In this document: positions 43,721-55,689 of the stretch, one piece after another
Numbering within the stretch: the stretch's first letter is position 1
Layout: each line of letters starts with the position of its first letter
NCBI RefSeq assembly: GCF_910592395.1
Contig: NC_088314.1
Coordinates: 15,907,998-15,971,997, forward strand
Direction of reading: 5' to 3'
From: Lineus longissimus
Taxonomy: Eukaryota > Nemertea > Pilidiophora > Heteronemertea > Lineidae
DNA: 64,000 nucleotides
Translations under genes and position numbers: made by a program
The notes under the pieces: generated by a model
The model's database searches: none
Seen by the model: only the letters and a program-made list of their open reading frames with translations
Told to the model about the DNA's origin: nothing

Positions 43721-46680
43721 GACACCAACCCCCTCAGACTCAGAAACCACAAACGCCCAACCCTTCCTGCTACCCTAATACTTCTGGATAATGCAAAGCC
43801 ATTTATGTTATAGAAAAAGTGAATCGGATTTAACTTCCGCGTGTCTCTCATGACCATACATTTGTTTGGGCTGAACGTCATGCCCCACTGCCTACTCCAA
43901 GCGTACACTTTATCGAGGTCAGATTGAAGCTGAAAACAGTCGGTTACAGACCTTATCCCCCTACTCATTTTGGAATCATCAGCAAAAAGATCCATGGGTG
44001 TACCATCACTAACAACATCAGCAATATCATTTATATACAATAAGAAGAGTAGTGGGCCCAAAATGGACCCCTGAGGCACACCTGACAATACATCTAGGAG
44101 TGACGACTCCGAGTCATTGACTATAACTCTTTGCTTTCTGTTAGTAAGGTAAGATGTTAACCAAGTCAGGAGACGTCCGCATATTCTAAATGAACGAATC
44201 TTATGTAATAAGAGGCAGTGGGGGACGGAATCGAACGCCTTGGCGAAATCTAGGTTAATAACATCAGTCTGACCCCCATTGTCTAAAACCTGGCCCAGTC
44301 TATGCTGAAATTGAACTAGTTGCGTGGTGGCGGAACGCCTGTTAAAAACAATGCTGACCTTTATAGATTAATGGACTTAGATCTGGATAAATACTGTTAT
44401 AAATGCAACGCTACATTACTTTAGAAACCACAGGTAAGAGAGACACAGGTCTATAATTTGAAACCAAGTGCTTGTCACCCTTCTTATACACTGGTACAAC
44501 GTTGGCAATTTTCCAATCATTTGGTAAAGCACCCGTCTGCATTGAAAAGTTGAATAAAATAGCTAGTGAAGAACACAGTGGAGAGGCACACTCGTTTAGA
44601 ACTCGCGTAGAAACCCTGTCATGCCCACCAGCCTTAGACTTGTCCAGCTTGAGTAACACAGACTTCACTTCTAATGGTGTAAAAGTAACAGAGTCAAGAT
44701 TATAATTAGCATACATGGGAACATCAGGCTTACTCAAGTCGACATGATGAGAAAGATTTGAATAAAAATAATCATTGAAAGCATTGGCCTTGCGCTGAGG
44801 ACTCTCAAAAGACTCATTGTCCAGCTTCACTGTCTCTAGAACTGAGTTTGACTTTGTCTTTGCGTGATAAAAGTTCCAGAACCTTTATGGGTTCATGTGC
44901 ACTTCTGAACCAAGAATGTTTACATGAGTTTTGTATTTGTCACGAGTCAAGTTTCTGAGTTCATTTCGCAGGCGTCGGTATTTCCTCCGACTAGAGTTAG
45001 TGTTTCTATGCTTAGCACTGCGGCGGGCAGCGTTCACTTTCGATGACATGCGCCTCACTTCGCGGTCAATCCATGGTGGATAGCTTTTGTCACGTATTGT
45101 TTCCCGCGGAATAAAGCGGTTTATTCCAGTGGTACACACCCCTCGCCGTTCTGACCACAAGTTGTTAATTCCTTCCTCGCGTGCTCGCAAACAAAAGGCA
45201 GAGTCAGGGCCTAGCTCGTCACAGAAGAACGACCTTAATCCCCTTTAGTCCGCATGCTTAAAGTCATAGACCACGCGCGAAACTCCACTCCTAGGCGGCA
45301 TTCTAGTCCGGAAGTTTGACACAGTTGGGAAATGATCTGAATCGTACATCCCTGGCCATGTCTCGGTGTCACTGAAGCGCTCCGGTTGATTTGTCAGAAT
45401 TAAATCGAGTGTGTTTCCATGCTTATGAGTTGGGTTGTGGACTAGCTGAGTTAACGAGAAATCATGCACAATGTTACAAAAACACTAGCCACATGGGAGC
45501 CGTTGGTACAGGTCACAGTATCCCAATTGATGCTCGGAATATTCAGGTCACCCGAGAGACAAATATTGCTGAATTCACCCTCACAATTTGTGAGAACATC
45601 CCTGAGGTCCCCCAGGAATGCCATCTGCTCATCGACAAGATCCGGTGGATTATAGCACACAATAAGAACGAAAGGCTCATGAGAATCCGGTTTAACCTCG
45701 CACACAAGAATCTCAGAATTTTTCTTTTCTAGGTCAATTCGACGGTACGCGGGCATGTCCGATCGACATGCCATTAGCACTCCGCCACCATGTTCGTGAT
45801 CCCGAGAATTACGGTCCCTCCGGTGGATGGTGTACACAGGCAGCAACATCTCACCGTCTGCTACTTCAAGTCTCAGAAACACACACGAAATCAAACTGAT
45901 TGCAAAGCACCAGCTGCTGGAATTGCGCCAGCTTATTTAGCGTTCAGCAACATAAAAGAATGACCATCCCTTTCATGATTGCCAGCGGAGTTGTCTCGAC
46001 ACATTGCGTCTTCCTAGCGATTACCGGTAGGATTCGCACCACGGTTAGCTCCTCCGCGGCGATAGTTCGTGTTGCCCTTAGGCATGTTACTGTTAGGCCG
46101 ACCTCCGTTATTTGTTCGAACGTTTTGAGTATTCCCCTTGTTGTCGTTTATCTGTTGCTTAGAGACCAACCGTGAACCTTTGACCTCCAGCACATCGACA
46201 GCACCCGGAATGCTAGTCACAATTGTCCGTTAGTTGTTCTCGGCAATCTTGTGCGACAGAGGCTTGTATTATTGTCGTTCGAAATATACATATTCCTGTA
46301 AAGACGGCTATCCCGAAGCAATTGTTTGGCCTCCATGATTAAAGCTTTGTCCTCATATGACCGGCACGTGGCAATAATCAGGCCAGGGCGGTCATTGTAT
46401 GAGCGTTTACGTTGACTTTCTGAAAAGACACGTCGTTTAGCTTAGTCATTCCCGCACAAGGGCCCGTGCCTTGTTTGTGGTATTTTCGTTTTGGCCGTCT
46501 TGAAGGTTCCGAATCACAATATTGAGAATCTTTGAGTCCGCGGAATCATCCGACTTGCTACTCAGAGCTGCAACCTGAACCTTTACTGCTGCAATCTGAG
46601 CATGAGTGTCCTTACAAGCCTCCGCTACTTCCTCCTTCACCTTCTCACACACAATATCGTTCACCTTGCGTAACACAGAT
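43698..46680 (-). pseudogene. CR1/Jockey-like LINE with ORF1, endonuclease and RT, 3' truncated and mutated
   Basis: Minus strand, 5' to 3'. ORF1 remnant (46676-46014): coiled coil with HAQIAAVKVQVAALSSK, then ILNIVIRNLQDGQNE, then an Asn/Gly/Arg-rich tail. ORF2 endonuclease (45894-45245): SGDLNIPSINWDT, LTQLVHNPTHKHGNTLDLIL and YDSDHFPTVSNF. Linker 45190-44885. RT: FTPLEVKSVLLKLDKSKAGG, PVYKKGDKHLVSNYRPVSLL, then GVPQGSILGPLLFLLYINDI and LFADDSKM (catalytic pair). Several stops and shifts, including a damaged stretch 44410-44090 where motif A should be. The thumb and 3' tail are missing at 43698. Confidence 0.87.
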
Positions 46681-46699
46681 CTTTAGACGATAGTATCCA

Positions 46700-48800
46700 T
46701 GGCGACGCACGCGAAGAGGTTAAGACAAGGGTAGGAAGGTCGCAGATACGGGAACATCAGGTATCCAAAGCGAGGCAGATAAACAAGTATGGCCGACTTG
46801 TTGGTAAACGTGCACAGGAGGAAAAACGCAAGGTGGCCGTCAAAAACGGCACGATCTCGGCGGAATATATCGACAAATGGGTAAAGAACTGTTCTCAGCG
46901 GATTCTGATCGATCCGGATTCGTCTGTGTTGGCGAAGGAATTAAACTTTGCGGTGATTAAGTGAATTGCGGTGAAGGGATTAAGCTTTGACCCAATCGAA
47001 GAAATCATCACGACAACAGAAACTGCATGTCGAAGGCTCAACGATGGTGATGCCAGTGAACTCCATGGTACGGTCATCAAAGAGATCGGCAACCGCAAGA
47101 ACATTCAACAGAATATCACCTCAGAGGAGGCCAAAGCCATACAGACTCCACAGAAAGACGATTCGATCAAGATTCTGCCAGCAGACAAGGGCAGGTGCAC
47201 TGTAGTGTTTGACAAGACAGTTTACTTTGATAAGTGTATGACTCTCCTTAATGACACCAAAACCTCTCAGGTGCTCTAGAGAGACCCCACTCAGAAATAC
47301 AAGAAACAATTTGCCAGCTTTCTGAAAAAGTTATTTGAGAAGGGTGCGACTGATTAGGACATACATCGTAAACTAAACCCCACAACTGAGACCCCGCCTT
47401 AGTTTTGTGGACTTCCTAAGGGCCATAAAAAGAGACACTGTTGCGACCGATTGTGAGTAGCATTGGATCGATCTCGTACAACTGTACCGGGCATGTGCCA
47501 AAATCAAGGATTACGAAGCAAATGATGACGATGAATTAAGGTATTGATGTGAGTGCCCTATTCACTAGTGTTCCTGTGGACGGTGCCTTATCTGTCATCC
47601 AGAAACACCTGGAAGAGGATGTAACACTCTCTGTCAGGACGAATATGACCACGGCGGACGTCATCAGATTGTTAGAACTATTTCGTTAACGACGCCCACA
47701 TTAAGAAATAGAAGGTGTGAGCTACTGAGTTCACGGATCATTTGAACAGCATTGATCCCCATATCAAATCACTACATTGGAAGAGGTGGACAATGCTGTG
47801 GCATTTTTCGATACCCTCAACCATGGTTACATCTCCAGCAATGTGTACAGAAAATCGACCCCGCGGACCAATATCTCACCTCCAATGATCCCCTTCAACA
47901 CGTGGGGGTGGTTCTCACTCTGCATCACAGGGCAGAGAGTGTTGTGTCGGACAAAGACAATATTGACTGAGATCAATCATGTGAATAAGGCAAAGACCTG
48001 ATGTGGTTACCCCTCATGGTTTTCCAAGCGTAAAATCACTGAGTGACGTCCCCAGGGCCCAATGACCAACCCACCACTGACCAACCTTAGTCCAAGGGGT
48101 CGGTGGTGGGCCTGTATGTCAATAAACTGCCTGAAGGTCTAGGTCGCATTTTCTGAGTATATGGCATCATTTTGCACCACAAACCTGGTAACACTCTGAG
48201 ACAATATTGCTTGTTATACCCAAGGACCCTACCCCGCCTGAGCAAGTTTGAGGACCAGTTCACCACATTATGTGTAAAGGGGGGGGGGCGGGGCATGGTG
48301 GGCATTGTGAACAAGATTACATCGGGGAAATAGAATGGACACTCAAGGCTCGCGTCAGTGAACATCATAGACCCAGCTGCTCTTCTTCCAAGGTTTCCAA
48401 TCATTTGTTTTAGGACTTAGTGGGGCCGAATCGGTAGATGTCGTCCTGGGTACCCCTAAAAGGTACCCAGTTTGAAATTCGCGAAACGCTTAGGTACCGT
48501 TTTCAAGAACCTCGTCGGCAGGTTTCAAAAGTGCGCGAATTTCAAACTGGGTAACTTTTATTGTCCTAAAGGGTACCCATGATCGTCCTGCGTAACTTTT
48601 AGGGGTGCCCAGGACGACATCTACCGATTCGGCTCAAGTGGACACAATTTCCAGCCGGAAAAAGTGAAATTCCCATGGCAAGGGAACCCGATTGGCACAA
48701 GAGGGGGATCAAAGAAGTCATCAACATCTGGAAACACAAGCCGGCGCTAAATCGAGATGGGGGCGCTACCAACTGCCCAGGATATGGGACAATCTGATAC
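46700..48800 (+). pseudogene. Penelope-like element, near full length, heavily mutated
   Basis: N-terminal blocks: VKNCSQRILIDPDSSVLAKE, NITSEEAKAIQTPQKDDSIK and ILPADKGRCTVVFDK. RT: FCGLPKGHKK (usually YGLPKIHK), then DVSALFTSVPVDGALSVIQK with motif A Asp near 47560, then a VDNAVAFFDTLNHGYIS block and a VYRKSTPRTN block. Next come NKLPEGLGRIF and a GIY-YIG region (QDYIGEIEWTLKARVSEHHR). The C-terminal block KEVINIWKHKPALNRDGG lies at about 48710, beyond an inserted TIR element (48424-48635). Many stops and shifts. It differs clearly from the copy at 24221. Confidence 0.87.
48424..48635. mobile_element. Palindromic TIR element (212 bp) inside the Penelope element
   Basis: About 40-bp inverted ends (GCCGAATCGGTAGATGTCGT..) continue inward into partly complementary GTACCC and AGTTTGAAATTCGCG blocks, so most of it can fold back. 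AGTGG on both sides (48419-48423 and 48637-48641) is a possible 5-bp target duplication. It separates the nuclease motifs of the host element. Confidence 0.85.
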
Positions 48801-49465
48801 GTCATTTTTGGCGTGGCCATCGATTTTTTGGTACGAAAAATTACCGATTTTTTTAGCGTGGGTACCGACCTTTTTGACCCTAAAACCAACATCTTAGGCA
48901 CTCCGTCACGTTAGGCGTTACACTCTCAACAGACTTCCATGTACATATACTGAGTAATTAAGTAATTAATGCGTATCACACAAAGATTACCATTAATAAG
49001 GCAAGGAAATTGAAAAGTTTCATGGAACTTGTGTTTGCCAGGTTTAATTATGATAGGTACTAATTGCACAATTCCCAGTTGCTATTCCCAGTCTTTTATT
49101 AATCACCTCTAACGGTTGAGTATGCTGAACGAGATCGACACGCATGCACATTGAGGGCCTAGCTGGATACAATGCCTGTGGAAACATGACAACGATAGCA
49201 TGGAATTCGTGCTAAAAAGCAAGAGATTTTCGAAGCAGAATGTTTTCGCGAGCATGACCTTCTTGCACGTTGTACTCTATGTCCTGGTAAATACTCTATG
49301 TCCGGGTAAAGTGCGTGTTTTCTGTAGTACGGGGGGGGGGGGGGGTGATCAACGTTTGATGTACTGGCATGGTGGAATGGTGGAATGGCAATCTGTTCTG
49401 TGTGTTGTCGGAGAAAATCTCCCTTGATCTGCCTGTAGAATGTTGTGGACGAAGTAAGCTACATC

Positions 49466-52417
49466 TTAGAAGCAGTAAAGACGTGCATATTTGTTGCTAA
49501 CAATCGGTTCCACAAATTGACCCTCTTTGGTAATGTGAAGCTGACGGCAGCGTTCAATGCACCTGAGGACAGAAGGTCCACCATCTATCTTTGAAAATTC
49601 ACCACATCCATCGCTCTTCTGATAAACATACACGTGTAATACTCGCAAAGAATAAGCTAAGCAAACCACTATAGACCCTTTATAGTAGTGAACTGAATTG
49701 ACACGCACCCGAGAGTTAGGCTGCTGCAACTTATGCTCAGACGCCTTAATGGACTTGTTACCTTCGTCGAATTGTAGCATATTAACCCTTAGATATTTGG
49801 CTTGCCTTATACGCACTTCATCGTATAAAAGTAGACATTTGTCCACCATATCACTGAGGCTTAATCTAACATGATTGTACATGTATATCTGCAATTGGAT
49901 GTATCCATTTTTCAAGCGTATAAAGTTATCTGTAATTCGCTGTTGGTATATCTCGATGAGGTATTGTTTCTGGTTGATGCAATGCACTAAAACAAATCTT
50001 TCCATCATACCTATTCTCTTTATTTTCCCTGAAATAATGGTTGGTTTTGATATACTTCGTGACCAGGTGAATTTGTCAGAGTCAGGAAATTCTAGAATAC
50101 GTCCGGAAGCTCCCTTAAGAATATCGATCACCTGAATTCTATGCTTTCGCCAGAGAAGGAATATCATGGACGACTTATATTCCCCAAGCACACTGATTTC
50201 AAAGGATAGACGGATTATTTTTCTAATAATTCGGAATTGCCCATTTTTTGGGTCAGCTTTGAATATAACGAAGGACTTTCTGTATGTATCGACCTGCCAT
50301 CGAATTGGGGCTGCCAGGTAATTGTTATATGTAAACATTTTTCGACAAGCTCCTCGGAAGGCTTTACTCTCATATGCGTAGCAGTGCCTATATATGAAGG
50401 TATTAACTGGAAGTGATTCCTAAAAGAGCAAACGTTCAATTTATGTGGCGCGCTGATCGAGTCGTAGAACAGATTCGGTATTTTCGTTTCTTGTCAAGAA
50501 TCCTCGCCAATCTACAACTAAGGCACGGAGCACAAAGAGATAAATGTCCGCGAGATCATGTCAAACAGTCATGTTTTTAAAATTCTGCATTATTCGGAAA
50601 TAAACGAACGGTTTGTTGTTGGCCTGAGTAGAATGTTCACCAAGCACACACCAACTGGTCGACGGACCACATTTCGAGTAATTTGGAATTTCCCATATTT
50701 CGGCTTTTGTTCGGATAGTTTGAATATCAAGCAGGTGTTTTCCGAATAATTGCTTCGTTTGCTGTTTGCAGATTTGCGTTCTTTGATCAAGTTACTCCAG
50801 TTGCAGTATAAGCATATGTCATCTCCTTGTGTTGCTTACTCGAGTCTAAAGGTGCAGGGATATCGGTACAAGTCATGTGGATACCGGTACACTCTATCAT
50901 AGGACTGATTTACCTACCACGCCAGTCCTGTGGATATCGATATACTCTATCACAGGACCGATTTTTCGACCTCGCAATTCATGTGGATATCGGTAAACTC
51001 TATCATAGGACAGATTTACCTCCCTCGCCAGTCTTGTGGATATAGGTACACTCTATCATAGAACAGATTTACCTACCATGCCAGTTACACTCTATCATAT
51101 GACAGATAACTACCACGCCAGTCTTGTAGATATCGATACACTCTATCATAGGACCGATTTTTCGACCTCGCAATTCATGTGGATATCGGTAAACTCTATC
51201 ATAGGACAGATTTACCTACCACACCTGTCTAGCGGATCGTAATACGTTCTCCTAAGATTAACCTACCACGCCAGTCTTGTGGATATCGATACACTCTATC
51301 ATAGTACCGATTTTCGACCTCGCAAGTCATGTGGATATCGGTACACTCTATCATAGGACATATTTGCCTACCACGCCAGTCTGGTGGATATAGGTACACT
51401 CTATCATAGAACAGATTTACCTACCATGCCAGTTACACTCTATCATATGACAGATACCTACCACGCCAGCCTTGCGGATATCGGTACACTCTTGATCTAT
51501 CAGACGACAGATTTTCCGACCTCACCAGGCCTTTGATTATGGGAGAATATATATCCTCCCCCCCCCCCCACCCGTACGAGCGTACGCCTAGAGACCACTT
51601 TAATACTCGATGAATTCACGCGTGAGAAAACGATGCGGGAAACAGCTATAAACCTTATAGTTGGGTGTCATCAGAACCAAGCCAAGTTTATCGCGTGTAA
51701 GTCCCGGCCTCATGTGCGATACCAATATGATTCTCTTGATTATCACGGTTATCTATCATCTAAGCATTTTTCAAATTTGTTCAGAAAATGGTTCTTGGAT
51801 TGTGTAGGCCAACGATTTTTCATAGACCCCCTCCCCCAGTGCGTTCATACTTAATGGATGCTCCCTAATCGGCATACTCCATCATAGGACATATTTTCCG
51901 ACCTCACCAGTCAATTGATATCGATCGCCTCTATAATAGGACAAATTTTCCGACCTCGCCAGGCCTTGGGATATCGAAACACTACATTATAGGAAAGATT
52001 TGCTCTGTGGACATTGGTACACGGTTGATTTAACAGAGGACTGGTTTACCTACCACGCCGCCAGTCCTGTTGATAACCGAAACGTACCTTCTCCGTGTAA
52101 CGCTGGTACATTCTGTACTGTCCTGCATGCGACACCTTTCCATAGGAAAAACATTTGGAATCCGCCGGCCTATTATTAGAGCTACACTGGCAGGTTTTGC
52201 TTCTTTTCCCGAAATTGTACTTTACTAAGGTGAGGTCAAGTGCTATCAGGCAACTTTTGGCGCATTCTAGGAGCGATCTATCCTGATCTCGCTGAGCGAA
52301 ATCGGGAAATGAGATCAACTTATTTTGCCCGACTAGAATAAATCTGTTGTTGGTAGCTTTCACCAGCGTTGCAATTAACAGAGCAAATAAGAACACATGA
52401 TTTTGCAAGTTGTCCAT
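49466..52417 (-). CDS. Secreted PAN/apple-like protein, 427 residues, two exons
   Basis: Exon 1 (52417-52088) encodes 110 residues: a signal peptide (hydrophobic FLFALLIATLVKA), then a cysteine-bearing region with C52, C56, C76, C78 and C89 (LLECAKSCLIALD, KTCQCSS) resembling a PAN/apple module. It ends in phase 0 at a GTACGT donor. Exon 2 (50419-49466, 954 bp) starts in phase 0 after a TTTGCTCTTTTAG acceptor and encodes 317 residues to a TAA. It begins ESLPVNTFIYRHCYAYESK and includes KSFVIFKADPKNGQFRIIRK, MVDKCLLLYDEV and SIVVCLAYSLRVLHVYVY; beta-rich and not recognised by me. The frames join without change, and a 318-codon open exon is unlikely by chance. The intron holds satellite DNA (50857-52075). 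Role unknown; secretion and adhesion or recognition is inferred from the PAN-like part. Confidence 0.72.
50590..50760 (-). pseudogene. Intronic fragment related to exon 2 of the PAN-like gene
   Basis: A minus-strand frame contains CLIFKLSEQKPKYGKFQITR then NVVR, which aligns with SFVIFKADPKNGQFRIIRKI of exon 2 (shared IFK, PK-x-G-x-F-x-I and an Arg spaced alike). It lies upstream of exon 2 in the same intron and orientation, and ends at a stop at 50590. It could be a duplicated, decayed exon or an alternative exon; no clear acceptor is seen. Confidence 0.5.
50857..51541 (+). repeat. ~54-bp satellite array
   Basis: About a dozen head-to-tail units of GTGGATATCGGTACACTCTA followed by TCATAGGACAGATTTACCT and a variable end. 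The ends alternate between ACCACGCCAGTCTTGT and CGACCTCGCAATTCAT, giving a higher-order pattern. A C12 run follows at 51558. Confidence 0.92.
51865..52075 (+). repeat. Diverged continuation of the ~54-bp satellite
   Basis: Four poorer units (TCCATCATAGGACATATTTT.., CGACCTCGCCAGGCC..). Separated from the main array by about 320 bp with an open frame (51633-51854) of no recognisable kind. Confidence 0.8.
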
Positions 52418-53789
52418 CTTAAAACAATATTACTGTCACCAAGCCGCAGGTCTTTTTTACGCATTCGTGGTGAAAATCCTATTCAGCATTGTACGGTAAT
52501 CATACATGAATGATATCAACAATGTTCCTGAGAATTTCGTAGTGAGAATCTTAACTCCAACAAAGTGTTTTCTTAATTGTTTACGAATTTGTATGGGACC
52601 GTCTACGACTTGTATCTGGATTTTCGACTATAGATGGCATACTCTTTGACATGATCTTGTCATTTTGGTTGAAGTCTCTTAGCCGCTAGCATTACCTTGG
52701 CCAAGGTGTCCTTGGTGAAATTAGGAAGATCATAGCGATGGCGCAGATTAAGAAGCTAAGCTACTTTTTGACCTGCTTCACCGCGATGACAACTACATGA
52801 AATACGATACTGGAACCGACTCATAGCGCCTGGCTTGTCAGCTATACTGAGTTGATTTCAATTATTTTATTTCAAATAAAATACTGACTGTGCTTCGTTG
52901 ATTTTATGAAAATTAATTGAATTCCATTGTACGTTTATTGCATGTATGATGTACACTAACGTACACGGAAAGAATGCTCAAACAAAATGCCGTAAATGTG
53001 GCGATTTACTAAAGATTTTCGAGTCTGCTGTAATGTATCCCCGTTTGATATTATTAAAGTGTATACCGATTCCCATTTTGAGCCGGTTTAACCTGTTAGA
53101 GGCCAAACTCATTTGCTTGAAATTATCGTATGCACGCACAAACCTGGTTACACATTTTCTAAACGCTTACAAGCCCTCAAATGACCTCGTTTTGTAGGAG
53201 GATTTTTTACAGACAAATACTTGAAATGCAATGTGCCAACCTATTCAGAATTTTTGAAATAACAAAGCCGCAAAAAGATGTGTAGTTTCGTGGATGAGGG
53301 AATTCACAACCTCGTTTACCCAAGAGTCATTGCGCGCTTCTTTGGTCACTTGCACTACCCCTGTAACATGTTGAGCTAAAACATATTTGATTGGTCAACG
53401 AATAACGTTTGAAATGCAAATAAGATGTAAATAATATTTTGACACTTGGCATATTCATGGTATTTTACCATTTACCCTGATGCGATCACAAATCAATTGG
53501 TGGCATAATAGATCTTCATGGACACGGATAATATGCTGATACTCCCGAGCAAAATAGAACCGAAGAAACACGTGTTACAATACCCAATCGCGCGAGCACT
53601 GTGAAAGTCTTTTTTCGAAATCTCTTTTGGTAATTTATTGTTATACTAGTATAATACTTCTTTATCTGTATACACCCTGAGATAATTGGTCAGTTTTACA
53701 ATTGTTTGATCGGCTACAAAAGATTTTTTGTCATTTTGAAACAGTGCTGGCACATGGTGCCCGGGTCGAGCGAAATGATCGGATATGAC
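52418..53789. other. No recognisable gene
   Basis: Upstream flank of the PAN-like gene. The promoter should lie here, but I cannot identify a TATA box with confidence. A plus-strand frame at 52946-53197 has no recognised motif. Confidence 0.45.
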
Positions 53790-53794
53790 GTACA

Positions 53795-53872
53795 CGAGTA
53801 TCCATGGTCTAGTGGTGCAGTCTTTTTGAATGCTAATCAAGTAGACCCCGGATGTAGAGGTTACGTCCATGC
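53795..53872 (+). ncRNA. tRNA-like sequence, probably a tRNA pseudogene or SINE head
   Basis: TGGTCTAGTGG matches the A box. An anticodon-like arm TTGA-ATGCTAA-TCAA (GCT, serine-like) and a degraded B box (GGTTACGTCC) follow in the right order. The acceptor stem does not pair well, so it is not a working tRNA. Confidence 0.35.
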
Positions 53873-54027
53873 GTGAAGTGGCCACCGGTGAAATTACAGG
53901 AAAATTAGCCAGCCGTTATCAGATAAAATAGAAGCGCTATCCGATATACATGATTGGCTGCCAATGATGTGATGTTAATGATATGTCTGTGAGCTAACGT
54001 TTTGCAGAAATGTCGCACGTACAAAGC

Positions 54028-54632
54028 GTTAACTTGGTGAATGGCCTTAGAAAATGAACGGCACTTATGTCGGTACCGTATGATATTCGCATCTATCTAA
54101 ACTGAAAGAAGATCCCAGAAAACATCCAAATCAGTATTTTGGTGAACATATTTCGATTTCGATATGACAACTTGCAGAAAAGTGTATTTCCAGCGCGCTA
54201 TTTCCAGGATGAATTTGAAGTATCACACAGGGAGGAAAGCAGGGAAACATCATCGCAAAGGGAGTAAAGGCAGTCAATGCGCCTCGATCAGATCCGTCCT
54301 ATATTAGTAACTTGGTGACGAACGATTCAGGCATGCCATGCGCTATAATAAAACCCGACCATTTCATGAATGCGCGCCTGCGATTTGAAGTACGAATTCA
54401 ACACGCAAAACTGTTGACGGAATACAAATTTTCAAATGTACAATGTACATGTGACCTATCCGAAGTTCCGTCTAAAGGCAAACCACAATATGATCGATAG
54501 CGTTAAATCGATACCAGTCAACGTGAAAACTCGCTTATGTTATGTCTGAATACGATAGAAATTTGTGTCTGAATACTTAATCCAAAATTTTATTAACTGT
54601 AAGATCAAAGTTTGCATAAATTTTGTAACATA
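54028..54632. repeat. Dispersed repeat, copy 2
   Basis: Counterpart of 23147-23777, with a continuous upstream part (53948-54000, ACATGATTGGCTGCC..) that is interrupted in copy 1. Sequence 54633-55304 after it contains an AATAAA (about 54977) but no gene or clear LTR. Confidence 0.8.
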
Positions 54633-55689
54633 TAATTTGTGTGTTTTGGTTAAATCTTGGACTTAGGTTATATCTTATCTTCATTTATTTTTGAAGTCTA
54701 TATGCCCGTATTTACAAAGTATTCACCCAAAAATGACATAGATTGTATATATACCATAATCCGTCAGCCTAGCCGGCAGGGGCAGGCGACTGAACGCAAC
54801 CTGCATCCCCTAAATACGACCCTTGGCCGGACACCTTTGTCTTGGGAGACAGGGTGATCTTTCTGACGAGTCAAGTTTAAGAATCAAGTACCCTACATGT
54901 GTATAGTCTTGGTTGCGGTCTTCGCCAACTTCACGACGTCGGATACCGTCACGACAACGAAGCCACCTCTGAACCAATAAAAGCCACCTCGAAATATACG
55001 AAGACTTGTGTTCTCCTTATTCTGGGCTAAAACTCGATCAAAAACATCACAAAATGTGTTTTACATGTCTGACTTATTTTCATAGTGAACACAAAGTGAC
55101 AAACATGCGCTGCTGGTGCTGAAACTGGCAGAAATGTAACCGTGGTTGAGATGCGCGGGATATCGTTTTGGTGTGCATTTTTTGTTAGGTTATTGCATAT
55201 TGTATTCTCAAATTTTCTTTCGCGGAAGTGTACAATAGCCCATCACGAGTATAGCAGGATCGATTGTACATTGTGTATACACATGTCCTCATGTCTTGAA
55301 TGTATTATGTCCGGTAGTTGATAAAGCTTGGAATCAGTGAAACCATGTAACCAGTGATAAACCTTGGAATAGTCAGTACTAAACCGTGGAATCACTGTGC
55401 AAGTACCGCGTGAAATCGGGCGCGTTCCTTCCACGATTTATACCCTCCCAACTGCCAATCTCGTCTCAGCTGACTTTATTGATAGCAATTTGCCAGTAGT
55501 TCCAGAATCAACCTTTTTGTGGAGGATGACGTCATCATTAAATGCATTGGAAATGTGTTGTTGTCGTTAAAAAATAAACTTATATTCATGACGGGCCGCC
55601 TTCGCGAATATCTAATTATTGCCCTTCGATGAAAGCAAAAGTAAGCTTTTGTGATTGTTTTGTAAAAACGTTTTATTTTAGTAGGTGGA

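Noticed and set aside
49200-49427. Plus-strand frame with a hydrophobic start and possible GTAAAT donor, considered as another secreted peptide exon
   Set aside because: The hydrophobic part is internal, it reads through a G15 run, and no acceptor or second exon could be found.
51633-51854. 73-codon plus-strand frame between the satellite arrays
   Set aside because: No motif, no splice context, and it lies in an intron of the opposite strand.
53795-53872. Considered as a functional tRNA-Ser(GCT) gene
   Set aside because: The B box is degraded and the acceptor stem does not pair, so it is listed only as a tRNA-like remnant.
54757-55015. Stretch with AATAAA considered as a solo LTR
   Set aside because: No TG..CA boundaries with target duplication and no second copy in the window.
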